Of a stretch of DNA of 64,000 bases, positions 1-9,920 are shown piece after piece (positions within the stretch are counted from its first letter, which is position 1; the number at the start of each line of letters is the position of its first letter). The stretch comes from UBA1757 sp963617485 (GTDB lineage: Bacteria > Bacteroidota > Bacteroidia > Bacteroidales > UBA1402). The notes below the pieces were generated by a model, which did not search any database, was not told the origin of the DNA, and was given only the letters and a program-made list of their open reading frames with translations. Where the stretch lies: assembly GCA_963617485.1 (NCBI GenBank), contig CAVEPA010000004.1, positions 1 through 64,000 on the forward strand, in the 5' to 3' direction. Both the position numbers and the translations under genes were made by a program.

Positions 1-392
1 TCGTAATAGTCCAGCGTCGAGGTCTTGCAATTCTTGACAATCTCGTACGGCGAGCTGCTTCCATAATCATACTTGTCGAAAATCTCATCAGATTCCCGGT
101 GGGTTATTCTAGAAATATCCATACGATAAATAACCGAATCAATTTGGTATTCCGGATAGGCAAAGTACTTGGAGAAAACCTCACCCACCTGCAAAATATC
201 AAAATGAGTACGCGATTGGTTAAGCACCGGATCTATGGATTGGTATTCATAAAGTAATTCCACACAGGCTTGGTCTATAATGTTTAAAGGAGCAAACTTG
301 GCATAGGTATTTTCATCAAATTGGTCAGCAGTTTGCGCTTGTAAAGAAAAGGCACAGGTTAAACCGAATAAATACGTAAATAACTTCTTCAT
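1..392 (-). CDS. GLPGLI family protein, copy C (3' part beyond left edge)
   Basis: Only the N-terminal ~130 residues lie in the window. The start ATG is at 392, followed by a short Lys-Lys signal peptide ending near the LQAQ motif. The remainder aligns residue by residue with the two complete GLPGLI proteins to its right: an Asp-Pro-Val-Leu segment, an Asp-Ile-Leu-Gln-Val-Gly segment and a Ser-Thr-Leu-Asp-Tyr-Tyr-Asp segment. The GLPGLI motif itself would lie past the edge. The family is exported in Bacteroidota and has no established function. It is the last gene of the three-module array; the first 55 bases match copy A (2333-2387) exactly although the flanking sequence differs. Confidence 0.85.
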   Translation of the reverse strand, partial: MKKLFTYLFGLTCAFSLQAQTADQFDENTYAKFAPLNIIDQACVELLYEYQSIDPVLNQSRTHFDILQVGEVFSKYFAYPEYQIDSVIYRMDISRITHRESDEIFDKYDYGSSSPYEIVKNCKTSTLDYY

Positions 393-410
393 ATATGCTT
401 GATTTCTGTT

Positions 411-442
411 GTGATGCCCAATGGATGGCCATCGGGCATCAC
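411..442 (-). repeat. Inverted repeat between small gene 1 and GLPGLI copy C
   Basis: Nine-base arms, GTGATGCCC and GGGCATCAC, are perfectly complementary around a 14-base loop. The loop itself contains a nested ATGGATGGCCAT half-palindrome. It lies in the 72-base gap between the small secreted protein gene and GLPGLI copy C, so it would form a stem-loop in the shared mRNA just before the GLPGLI start. The gaps of the other two modules do not carry the same hairpin. A role in translation or mRNA stability is inference only. Confidence 0.5.
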
Positions 443-464
443 GCAATCGCTTTATTCGTTCAGA

Positions 465-692
465 TTAACGATTGTCGTAATCGCTGTTCAAAGTATTTGC
501 AGATTTCTTCTCGTCACCACAAAAGATTTCGTCAAGATCTTTTAAATACGAATCCCATTCTTGAGGAGAGTCAAAATAGCTTGGACTCACGGTGCATACT
601 TTTTCTCCACACTTGGTGGTAACAATGTAGGGAAACGCACTCAGGGTAAACAAGCATGCCAACAGCACGCAGAACATCTTTTTCTTTTTCAT
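465..692 (-). CDS. Small secreted Cys-containing protein, copy 1 (partner of GLPGLI)
   Basis: This 75-residue protein begins with four lysines and a hydrophobic stretch (residues ~6-20), a Sec signal peptide. The mature part carries three cysteines (one CGEKVC pair and one CG near the C-terminus), a Tyr-Phe-Asp-Ser-Pro segment and an acidic helix-like region. The start at 692 is chosen because the signal peptide begins there; a longer in-frame reading lacks any signal and overlaps the upstream GLPGLI gene. I do not recognise a named family. It is paralogous to the gene at 1620-1835 and to the broken copy at 2814-3032, and each precedes a GLPGLI gene on the same strand. Confidence 0.75.
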   Translation of the reverse strand: MKKKKMFCVLLACLFTLSAFPYIVTTKCGEKVCTVSPSYFDSPQEWDSYLKDLDEIFCGDEKKSANTLNSDYDNR

Positions 693-726
693 AGTAGTTG
701 ATTTTGAGTTAATAAAAAGGGGGTGT

Positions 727-1590
727 CTATTCCAATTCCACTGGGCTGTAGAAACGTCTGGTGTCCACAATGGGAATGGATTTGCCAGTATTGGCATCTT
801 TGCCCAGCAACACATTCCCAGTCAAAACATTGCTTTGATTCTCACAATAATCCCGGTATCTCTCATTGTAACGTGTACGGGTGGTTTTCATACGGTCGCG
901 TTTCATTTCGATATAGATATCCGAATCCGCATTGCGCACCGAGATGGCTGTGAATGTCTGTTCGCCCTTGTTGTCTTCAAGTTTCAATATCATGCCGGGC
1001 AGTCCAGAGAATTTCCATGGCCCGTCGTTTCTGGCAATCTCCGTTGTGTAATAAGCTTTCCACGTCCGCCCTCTGAAACGGCAAGTGGCTGTCTGGCAAG
1101 GATATCCGCAAACCGTTGCCGTATCGTCTTCGAGTATCCACGGAATGGCAATGCTGTCATGGTAAACGTAATAATCGATAAAAATGCGGTCGTAATAGTC
1201 CAGCGTCGATTTTTTGCGGTTCTTTACAATAGTGTATGGCGATTTGCTTGGATAACGATACAGAGAGAAAATACGGCTTGCTTCTTGCGTGGAAATTCTA
1301 GAGATATCCATTTGATAGATAACCGAATCAATTTGGTATTGAGGATAACCAAAATACTTGGTATACGTATTCCCCACCTGCAAGATGTCAATATAGGAAC
1401 GAATCTCATCAAGCACTGGGTCGATAGCCGAATATTCATAAAGTATCTCCATGCCAGCCTTGTCTATTTTATCCAAGGGAGCAAATTTGGCATAACTTTG
1501 CTCTGTGACAGATGGACTTCCCGATATGGAAATTTGAGCCGGTAGCGAAACCATTGATGCAAGAAACAAACATAGTAACAGCATTTTCAT
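727..1590 (-). CDS. GLPGLI family protein, copy B
   Basis: A complete 287-residue GLPGLI family protein with a signal peptide ending around LPAQ. The family motif appears as SGLPGMILKLED near residue 195, and the C-terminus is a conserved TRRFYSPVELE. The family is exported in Bacteroidota; its biochemical role is unknown. It follows small gene 2 by 29 bp and precedes small gene 1 by 34 bp, so the array is probably one transcript. Its central ~280 bp are almost identical to copy A while both ends have diverged, suggesting gene conversion. Confidence 0.9.
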   Translation of the reverse strand: MKMLLLCLFLASMVSLPAQISISGSPSVTEQSYAKFAPLDKIDKAGMEILYEYSAIDPVLDEIRSYIDILQVGNTYTKYFGYPQYQIDSVIYQMDISRISTQEASRIFSLYRYPSKSPYTIVKNRKKSTLDYYDRIFIDYYVYHDSIAIPWILEDDTATVCGYPCQTATCRFRGRTWKAYYTTEIARNDGPWKFSGLPGMILKLEDNKGEQTFTAISVRNADSDIYIEMKRDRMKTTRTRYNERYRDYCENQSNVLTGNVLLGKDANTGKSIPIVDTRRFYSPVELE

Positions 1591-1619
1591 GTTGATTCAG
1601 TTTTTCATGATTACCCGTT

Positions 1620-1835
1620 CTATTTGGTGTCCATATAATACATAGTTCCACCCTCTTTTCCGCAATACGATGCATTCAAGTCGTACATAAAATCGAGCCA
1701 TTCTCCAAAAGTATCAAAATAGCTTTGATTTACCGTGTAAACCGTTTTGCCACAAGTTGTTTTTACGATAGCCGAGAATGCACTCAGAGTAAACAAGCAT
1801 GCCAACAGCATGCAGAACATCTTTTTCTTTTTCAT
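1620..1835 (-). CDS. Small secreted Cys-containing protein, copy 2 (partner of GLPGLI)
   Basis: This 71-residue protein has the same four-lysine signal peptide as copy 1 and a mature part with two cysteines (TTCGK and YCGKE). The pattern Thr-Val-x-x-Ser-Tyr-Phe-Asp and Glu-Trp is shared with copy 1, but the C-terminal third differs. The start at 1835 is set by the signal peptide. The sequence from the start codon into the upstream GLPGLI stop is nearly identical between the two modules, which points to recent tandem duplication. No named family is recognised. Confidence 0.75.
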   Translation of the reverse strand: MKKKKMFCMLLACLFTLSAFSAIVKTTCGKTVYTVNQSYFDTFGEWLDFMYDLNASYCGKEGGTMYYMDTK

Positions 1836-1869
1836 AGTAGTTGATTTTGAGTTAATATAAAGGGGTTGT

Positions 1870-2742
1870 CTATTCCAATTCCACTGGGCTGTAGAAACGT
1901 CTGGTATTGGAAACGCTACGCACTTTGCCGGTATTGGGGTCCTTGCCCAGCAAGGGATTGCCTGCCAAAACCGCCATCTGACGCAGACGGTAGTCCTTGA
2001 ACTGCTCGTTAAAACGGGTGCGGGTGGTTTTGATATAATCACATTCGTCTTCGACATAAATGTCAGATGTGGCATTGCGCACCGAGATGGCTGTGAATGT
2101 CTGTTCGCCCTTGTTGTCTTCAAGTTTCAATATCATGCCGGGCAGTCCAGAGAATTTCCATGGCCCGTCGTTTCTGGCAATCTCCGTTGTGTAATAAGCT
2201 TTCCACGTCCGCCCTCTGAAACGGCAAGTGGCTGTCTGGCAAGGATATCCGCAAACCGTTGCCGTATCGTCTTCGAGTATCCACGGAATGGCAATACTGT
2301 CTTGGTAAACGTAATAATCGATAAAAATGCGGTCGTAATAGTCCAGCGTCGAGGTCTTGCAATTCTTGACAATCTCGTACGGCGAGCCGCTTCGGTAGTT
2401 ATATTCATGAAGAATCTCGTGGGCTTCCCGGTTGGTTATTTTGGTGTCGTCTCTGCAATAATGAATCACCGAGTCTGTCTGATAGGACGGATATGCAAAA
2501 TATTTGGAATGCGTCTCTCCCACTTGCAGAATATCAATATAGGACCTCATCTTGTCAAGCACCGGGTCAATGGCGTGATACTCATAGATAATCTCCACAC
2601 TTGCTTTGTCAATAACATTCATTTTCAGGAATTTGGCAAAAGCATTATCGTAATACTGGTCAGATTCTGTATCAACGCTTTGTGCCTGTGTGAAAAAAGT
2701 AGCTGTTAATCCAAGCAGCAAATACAAATATAATTTCTTCAT
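1870..2742 (-). CDS. GLPGLI family protein, copy A
   Basis: A complete 290-residue GLPGLI family protein. The start at 2742 begins a clear signal peptide (MKKLYLYLLLGL) ending at TQAQ; an upstream in-frame extension has no signal character. The motif SGLPGMILKLED lies near residue 197 and the C-terminus is the same TRRFYSPVELE as copy B. Two cysteines near residue 165 (CGYPC) are shared with copy B. It is the first intact GLPGLI gene of the array, 71 bp after the broken small gene. Function is unknown. Confidence 0.9.
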   Translation of the reverse strand: MKKLYLYLLLGLTATFFTQAQSVDTESDQYYDNAFAKFLKMNVIDKASVEIIYEYHAIDPVLDKMRSYIDILQVGETHSKYFAYPSYQTDSVIHYCRDDTKITNREAHEILHEYNYRSGSPYEIVKNCKTSTLDYYDRIFIDYYVYQDSIAIPWILEDDTATVCGYPCQTATCRFRGRTWKAYYTTEIARNDGPWKFSGLPGMILKLEDNKGEQTFTAISVRNATSDIYVEDECDYIKTTRTRFNEQFKDYRLRQMAVLAGNPLLGKDPNTGKVRSVSNTRRFYSPVELE

Positions 2743-2813
2743 GACGAATAGCTTTCGGTGGTTTTGCCAGCCAACGATATTCATTGGGTGGCCTCAAAAT
2801 ATGGCAATTCAGA

Positions 2814-3032
2814 TTAGCGTTTGTCGTAATCGCTGTTCAGGGAATTTGTGAAGTCTTCGTCTTTTCCGCAAAAAAGTTCGTCAAGTTCCTTTAAATACGA
2901 ATCCCATTCTTAAGGAGAGTCAAAATAGTTTGGACTCACGGTGCATACTTTCTCTCCACACTTGGTGGTTACAATGTAGGGAAACGCACTTTGGGTAAAC
3001 AAAATATGTCTATAGCAGGATTGGTCTTTCAT
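2814..3032 (-). pseudogene. Broken small secreted protein gene (third copy)
   Basis: The reading frame aligns with small genes 1 and 2: FPYIVTTKCGEKVCTVSP is retained, and the tail after the stop (SLNSDYDKR) resembles copy 1. A CAA codon has become TAA in the Ser-Pro-Gln-Glu-Trp segment, which truncates the product to about 40 residues. The N-terminus has also lost its poly-Lys and hydrophobic signal peptide, so even the truncated product would not be exported by Sec. It sits at the head of the array. Confidence 0.85.
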
Positions 3033-3058
3033 AGTAGTGTTTTTTTTGTTATTCAATG

Positions 3059-3090
3059 CAAAGAAAAGCAATTGATTCTAAACAATCAAA
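3059..3090 (-). promoter_or_regulatory. Candidate promoter of the GLPGLI array
   Basis: On the minus strand TTTG (3087-3090) is followed after 20 bases by TTTCTTTG (3059-3066), one mismatch from TAnnTTTG. It lies ~27 bases upstream of the broken small gene in very AT-rich sequence (3033-3167) that contains no other gene. It is the only promoter-like site I see for the array. Confidence 0.4.
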
Positions 3091-3167
3091 CAAAATGTTA
3101 AGTATTTTATAAAACTCCATAAAAACACTTAACAAAATGATTATATTGTGTAAGAATATACAGGAAT

Positions 3168-3197
3168 AAAAAAAGCAGCCTCCCAAAAAGAGACTGC
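3168..3197 (-). terminator. Intrinsic terminator after tRNA-Gly
   Basis: On the minus strand an eight-pair stem (GCAGTCTC with GGAGGCTGC pairing, one G-T pair) with a T-rich loop is followed by seven thymines. It lies directly after the tRNA-Gly 3' end. Confidence 0.8.
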
Positions 3198-3203
3198 TCG
3201 AAG

Positions 3204-3276
<73 letters not shown>

Positions 3277-3287
3277 GATTGCGAGCG

Positions 3288-3318
3288 CAAAGGTAAGCTA
3301 AATTTGCAAACTCGCAAA
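3288..3318 (-). promoter_or_regulatory. Promoter of tRNA-Gly
   Basis: On the minus strand TTTG (3315-3318), exactly 19 bases, then TACCTTTG (3288-3295): a perfect Bacteroidota housekeeping promoter, 11 bases before the mature tRNA. Confidence 0.85.
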
Positions 3319-3325
3319 CAGTTTA

Positions 3326-4519
3326 TCAATTAATTTTTAGTTTTTGTCTAATTTCGGTAGGAATTGCATCCTTGTGCACGAGAATATTGATGGTTTTGTA
3401 GGCGACAAAAGCCTTGGAAGCATACCAAGTACCCTTGTAGGCATTGTCGGTGCCCCAGGAATTCTTCACCATATAATACGGTTTTCCGTTCTGATCTTCT
3501 GCGATACCATAGATAAGCATGCCATGATCATCGGTCGATTCCCAGTTATCGTAAGCCTTTTGGCGCATTTCGGGAGTAACTTCCAGTTCGGGGAGTGGCT
3601 TGGAAGTAAGCTCGGCACGTTTTTCTTCACGACTCAGGCCCAGCCAACGGGCAGCATCGGAACCCTTCAGATCGGATGACTCTTCATCGACCACCACGGC
3701 AATGCCCTGACGCGTAAAGCCCATTTCGCTCACATCGGAACCCCAGGCAACGGCATAGCCCGTCTGAATGGCATTGTCGATAATCTGCAGAAGCTCGTCT
3801 ATGGTAACATTGTAAGACTCTGCCCAGCGCCAGTTATCTTGGATTTCCAGCACGAATTTTTCATATAAAGGATGATGCAGACAAGAACCGACAGAGACGT
3901 AATCGTCCATTTTCAAGCCCAATTCGGCAGCGAACGACTTGGGCGTGTATTCCTTGCCTTTGTAGGTGAATTTTTCGGGATATTCGCCCAAATATGTATC
4001 ATAGATAGCCGACAAACCTTCTTTCCAAACGGGAGTCAATTTTTTATGGTCACCTTTGGCAATAGCTTCAACATAAGCACCGGCAACGGCATCGAGTTCG
4101 TTGTGTACAGGCAGCATCTCGCCATATCTGATACCGGGCATGGCTTCCTGCGGAACGATGCCGTAATGTTTCCAGCAATAGGCAACATCGTAGAAACTGC
4201 CACCGGGAGAGAAAGACACGTCGCCATGCAGGCGCACACTTTTTTCGGCGCGGTCTACCATCGTGTGATGAACGACAAACATTTCGGATAGGTCGTATTC
4301 GCCCTTGCCCGTGCGCAAGAGTTCAGCTTCGAACAAACCAATGCCCGAGAAACTCCAGCAGGTGCTGGAACGATTCTGGTTCTTGACACTGGTAATGGGC
4401 ACTTCCACCTTAGTGGTAAACTTGAATCCATCCTTGTTGTTTTTTGCCTGCAAGGAAGCAGGTGCTGCCATCGAGCCCAATACAGCCAGGCCCAGAGACA
4501 AAGCAATCAGTTTCTTCAT
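3326..4519 (-). CDS. C1B family cysteine peptidase (bleomycin hydrolase / PepC-like), exported
   Basis: This 397-residue protein has a signal peptide (start at 4519, MKKLIALSLGLAVLG, cleavage near LQA) and a papain-like C1B peptidase domain. The catalytic cysteine sits in QNRSSTCWSFSG (~residue 55), the histidine in DDHGMLIYG and the asparagine in VKNSWG near the C-terminus. Family members are aminopeptidases; classical PepC is cytoplasmic, so export suggests peptide degradation in the periplasm or outside. The gene is divergent from the PAP2 gene across a 66 bp gap. Confidence 0.92.
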   Translation of the reverse strand: MKKLIALSLGLAVLGSMAAPASLQAKNNKDGFKFTTKVEVPITSVKNQNRSSTCWSFSGIGLFEAELLRTGKGEYDLSEMFVVHHTMVDRAEKSVRLHGDVSFSPGGSFYDVAYCWKHYGIVPQEAMPGIRYGEMLPVHNELDAVAGAYVEAIAKGDHKKLTPVWKEGLSAIYDTYLGEYPEKFTYKGKEYTPKSFAAELGLKMDDYVSVGSCLHHPLYEKFVLEIQDNWRWAESYNVTIDELLQIIDNAIQTGYAVAWGSDVSEMGFTRQGIAVVVDEESSDLKGSDAARWLGLSREEKRAELTSKPLPELEVTPEMRQKAYDNWESTDDHGMLIYGIAEDQNGKPYYMVKNSWGTDNAYKGTWYASKAFVAYKTINILVHKDAIPTEIRQKLKIN

Positions 4520-4531
4520 ATTCGTCAGAAT

Positions 4532-4562
4532 CTTGAATTTGAGTACAAAATTCATACTTTTG
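4532..4562 (+). promoter_or_regulatory. Candidate promoter of the PAP2 phosphatase gene
   Basis: CTTG (4532-4535), 19 bases, then TACTTTTG (4555-4562). The -7 element fits fully; the -33 element matches at three of four positions. The start codon is 23 bases downstream. Confidence 0.6.
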
Positions 4563-4585
4563 CACTGAAATAGCAAACGAAAAGT

Positions 4586-5365
4586 ATGAAAAGAATCTTC
4601 GGCATACTGCTGATGGCCTGCCTTTATTGCACTGGCATGACCGCCCAAGAGAGCCACATGACCCTGCCCTATCAGAACTGGTATTCTTTTGAGCGACCGG
4701 CAGAGAATTACACCGGGAGTTTCTTGCGTTCGAGTATTGCGCCGGCAGCTTTGGCGGGACTGGGACTGCTTATCCAGGCCAACCCCGATTTCAAGCAACG
4801 TTTGCAGAGCTATCTCGACTGGAATCAAGATTGGAAAGTTCCCATGTACGAAGACGAACTGCGTTGGGCTCCTTATTTGGTGGGCGGTCTGTTACCGGCA
4901 TTCGGTCTGTATTCCCAACACAAACCCTTGCATACCCTACCCCTGGCCCTGACATCCTATTTTTTTGCCGATTTCTGCATTCACCGGCTCAAGATAGCCA
5001 CCACCATACAACGGCCCAACGAAAAGCTGCAACATTTGTTTAATTCCTTCCCCTCGCAGCACACCTCTATGGCCTTTGTGGCCGCCTCGCTGATACATTT
5101 GGAATACGGACATTACAGCCCCTGGATTTCTATCGGCTGCTATGGCGTGGCCTCCTATGTCGGATATACGCGCATAGCCCAGAATTACCATTGGACATCC
5201 GATGTGCTGGTGGGTGCCGCCATAGGTACTTTTTGTACGCATTTGGTGTATTTCGCCTACGAAGCCTTGGCCGACGGGCTTACCCGTAGTAAACAGCAAA
5301 GGCTCAACATGTTGCCGTCTTTCGATGGCCAGCATGCGAGCCTAAGCCTAAGTTATCAATTCTAA
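4586..5365 (+). CDS. PAP2 superfamily phosphatase
   Basis: A 259-residue protein with an N-terminal signal sequence and the three PAP2 motifs: KIATTIQRP (~residues 135-143), FPSQHTSMAF (~153) and YTRIAQNYHWTSDVLVG (~195). The second motif reads PSQH where PSGH is commonest. Members are membrane-bound acid phosphatases acting on lipid phosphates such as phosphatidic acid, undecaprenyl pyrophosphate or the lipid A phosphates. The substrate here cannot be read from sequence. The first ~110 residues before the motifs are family-variable. Confidence 0.88.
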   Translation: MKRIFGILLMACLYCTGMTAQESHMTLPYQNWYSFERPAENYTGSFLRSSIAPAALAGLGLLIQANPDFKQRLQSYLDWNQDWKVPMYEDELRWAPYLVGGLLPAFGLYSQHKPLHTLPLALTSYFFADFCIHRLKIATTIQRPNEKLQHLFNSFPSQHTSMAFVAASLIHLEYGHYSPWISIGCYGVASYVGYTRIAQNYHWTSDVLVGAAIGTFCTHLVYFAYEALADGLTRSKQQRLNMLPSFDGQHASLSLSYQF

Positions 5366-5392
5366 GAATTATCTTAGCTGTTTACAGATTGC

Positions 5393-7990
<2,598 letters not shown>

Positions 7991-8033
7991 AGTCGTATGT
8001 ATTTTTTGATTTTTTGTTCTGCCCGCTTAAAGG

Positions 8034-8073
8034 CAAAATACGTACCAGAAACGCAACGACTGACATTCTGTCA
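8034..8073 (-). promoter_or_regulatory. clpB upstream region: candidate -7 element and palindrome
   Basis: Reading the minus strand, TATTTTG (8034-8040) resembles a shortened -7 element. About 20 bases upstream sits a perfect 5-3-5 palindrome, TGACATTCTGTCA (8061-8073), in the -33 position, with a further TGACA half-site at 8081-8085. The position suits an operator for a stress-responsive regulator. I do not recognise the motif; the regulator is unknown. Confidence 0.4.
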
Positions 8074-8099
8074 CACGCTCTGACAGCTATTTTTAAAGC

Positions 8100-8131
8100 A
8101 AAAAAGCGGTGAACACTTTCGTATTCACCGC
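8100..8131 (-). terminator. Intrinsic terminator after tRNA-His
   Basis: On the minus strand the arms GCGGTGAA and TTCACCGC form a perfect 8-bp stem with a 10-base loop, followed by six thymines. It ends the tRNA-His transcript. Confidence 0.88.
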
Positions 8132-8139
8132 CATTGACG

Positions 8140-8214
8140 GGTGGAAGATCGGATTCGAACCGACGACACCTGGAACCACAATCCAGTGCTCTAACCAGCT
8201 GAGCTACATCCACC
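8140..8214 (-). tRNA. tRNA-His (GTG)
   Basis: The minus strand reads as a cloverleaf with acceptor GTGGATG/CTTCCAC (one G-T pair), D-loop AGCTGGTTAGA, anticodon loop ATTGTGGTT with anticodon GTG, and T-loop GGTTCGAATCC. The extra G at 8214 and C at 8140 give the G-1:C73 pair that identifies bacterial tRNA-His. CCA is not encoded. It has its own promoter and terminator. Confidence 0.96.
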
Positions 8215-8255
8215 ATGTATTTCACAACCCAAGACTCTCGTCTGAATTGCGGCTG

Positions 8256-8286
8256 CAAAGGTAGCCATATTTTTGATTCGAGCAAA
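8256..8286 (-). promoter_or_regulatory. Promoter of tRNA-His
   Basis: On the minus strand TTTG (8283-8286), 19 bases, TACCTTTG (8256-8263): identical in both boxes and spacing to the tRNA-Gly promoter. Confidence 0.85.
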
Positions 8287-8303
8287 TTATCAAGCATAAA
8301 TTA

Positions 8304-8335
8304 TTTGCATTTTCTATCCGTGGGAGTTACTTTTA
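8304..8335 (+). promoter_or_regulatory. Candidate promoter of the DUF2461 gene
   Basis: TTTG (8304-8307), 20 bases, then TACTTTTA (8328-8335), one mismatch from TAnnTTTG; the start codon is 22 bases downstream. Confidence 0.5.
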
Positions 8336-8357
8336 CCCCTGTTTAAGAACAGCTCCC

Positions 8358-9041
8358 ATGGAAGAATTATTCGAATTTCTAGACCAGTTATCACGCCACA
8401 ACCGACGAGAATGGTTTCAAGAAAACAAGGCTCGCTATCAGGCTTGTCGCAATCGATTCGAAAACTTGGTAACACAACTTATCGCAGGCATCGGCTGTTT
8501 CGAACCGGCACTGGCCACGCTCAAGGCATCCGACTGCATCTACCGCATTTACCGCGATGTGCGTTTTTCACCCAACAAGGACCCCTACAAGACTCATTTT
8601 GCAGCCTATATCAATTTGGGTGGCAAAAAATCCGACTATTCAGGATACTACCTGCACCTGTCCAACAACGAGCCCAGCGAATTCTATCCTCACGGCTGTT
8701 TTCTGGCCGCCGGCGACTATATCTGCCAGCCAGAAGTGCTGAAGATACTTCGCGAAGACATTTCGGCCGGTCAAGGTGATTTCGAAGCCACGCTCCAAAA
8801 CGCTCCGGACTTTTACTTGGACCGCAGCTCGGCCCTCAAGCGCATACCCAAGGGCTTTTCCGAAGATGACCCCTACGCGCCTTATATCAAACTCAAGAAT
8901 TTCTGCTTGATACATCCTTTCGATGCCACATTGGCCTTGCAGGATGATTTTGTGGAAAAAATGACGGAACTTTGCCGGCAGACGCAGCCCTTTCTGGCTT
9001 ATATCAACCGGGCGGTCGATTATGCCAAAGGCATCGACTAA
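8358..9041 (+). CDS. DUF2461 domain-containing protein
   Basis: A 227-residue cytoplasmic protein of the DUF2461 family (TIGR02453). The hallmark block is clear: NRREWFQENKARYQ near residue 15, then RIYRDVRFSPNKDPYKTHFAA near 62-82, then YYLHLS. The family is widespread and has no proven activity. It is a single gene, convergent with the DUF1460 gene 12 bp away. Confidence 0.9.
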   Translation: MEELFEFLDQLSRHNRREWFQENKARYQACRNRFENLVTQLIAGIGCFEPALATLKASDCIYRIYRDVRFSPNKDPYKTHFAAYINLGGKKSDYSGYYLHLSNNEPSEFYPHGCFLAAGDYICQPEVLKILREDISAGQGDFEATLQNAPDFYLDRSSALKRIPKGFSEDDPYAPYIKLKNFCLIHPFDATLALQDDFVEKMTELCRQTQPFLAYINRAVDYAKGID

Positions 9042-9053
9042 GCCATCTGTATC

Positions 9054-9920
9054 TCAATGCTTGACTGTCAGCAGTACGATACCCGTAACGTGCTTGATAC
9101 CAAGCAGATAATCAGATAGAGTCTGAGGACTGACTACCACTTTTTTTGCCGTTGATGAAGCATGCAGCAAATGTAGTTCGCCATCAACACGGCAAGTGAA
9201 ACCCAAGTGTGCAAAGTCCAATCCAGGGCTGTCGGTGGTGATCGCCACCACATAGCCCGAAGGGATTCGGTCTGCACAGGCAGCCACCTTTTCTTTGGGA
9301 ATATAATGGAAACAGACTCCCTGCAGGGCTTGTTCGTTAGCCTCGATTTGGGGCAGCAGTTCCGGTTGCAGACGCAAGGCTTGGTACAATTGCGGATGTG
9401 TAGACATGAAATTCGGCTTCGGACAAAACAGCATATCGCTGAAACGGGCCGTCTGTTGTTGCAATAGGCCCTTGCGTTCGTTCTCGAGTATCCAATCGGA
9501 AGTATAGTGCAGGCGCGAGCAATAACCGTCCATCCGGCCATCGCGGTAGCGCAGCCGCTCTATCCATTGGGGAAAACGCTGCAAGCACTGACGGTCGGTG
9601 TTACGACTCTTTTCCTGTTCATCCAAAAGAAAATCCAAGGCCAGCACATTTTCCACCAAAGTCAGACAATCCACTTCTCTCAGATTGATGCAAAGACGTT
9701 CCACGCCGTCTTCCGACTCCAAGGTAGCGGCCACATAGGGTTTGCCCAGAAAGTATGAGGCAAGGCTATCTATACGTGATTCTGCCTGCCAATGACCAAG
9801 TTTGTTGCGCCGCAGGATGTCCATAAGGATTTCCTCATCGGGCGAAAGTTGTGCCCGACAAGAAGAAAACCCCGCCAATAAGGCGATTAGACAAAGGAGC
9901 GTCTTGCAACGCATAGCCAT
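9054..9920 (-). CDS. DUF1460 family amidase-like exported protein
   Basis: A 288-residue protein with a lipobox-like signal peptide (LLAGFSSCRAQ), so a lipoprotein or exported protein. The NLREVDCLTLVENVLAL segment (~residues 75-92) holds the candidate catalytic Cys of this NlpC/P60-like fold, with His-containing segments (FAHLGF, LHLLHAS) near the C-terminus. Family members with known structure cleave cell-wall muropeptides. The ATG at 9920 overlaps the folD stop as TGATG, which implies translational coupling; MRCKTLL at 9914 is an alternative start. Confidence 0.85.
   Translation of the reverse strand: MAMRCKTLLCLIALLAGFSSCRAQLSPDEEILMDILRRNKLGHWQAESRIDSLASYFLGKPYVAATLESEDGVERLCINLREVDCLTLVENVLALDFLLDEQEKSRNTDRQCLQRFPQWIERLRYRDGRMDGYCSRLHYTSDWILENERKGLLQQQTARFSDMLFCPKPNFMSTHPQLYQALRLQPELLPQIEANEQALQGVCFHYIPKEKVAACADRIPSGYVVAITTDSPGLDFAHLGFTCRVDGELHLLHASSTAKKVVVSPQTLSDYLLGIKHVTGIVLLTVKH

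Noticed and set aside
465..815. Longer 116-residue form of small secreted protein 1
   Set aside because: The extra 41 residues overlap the 3' end of GLPGLI copy B and place the signal peptide inside the protein; the start at 692 is much more likely.
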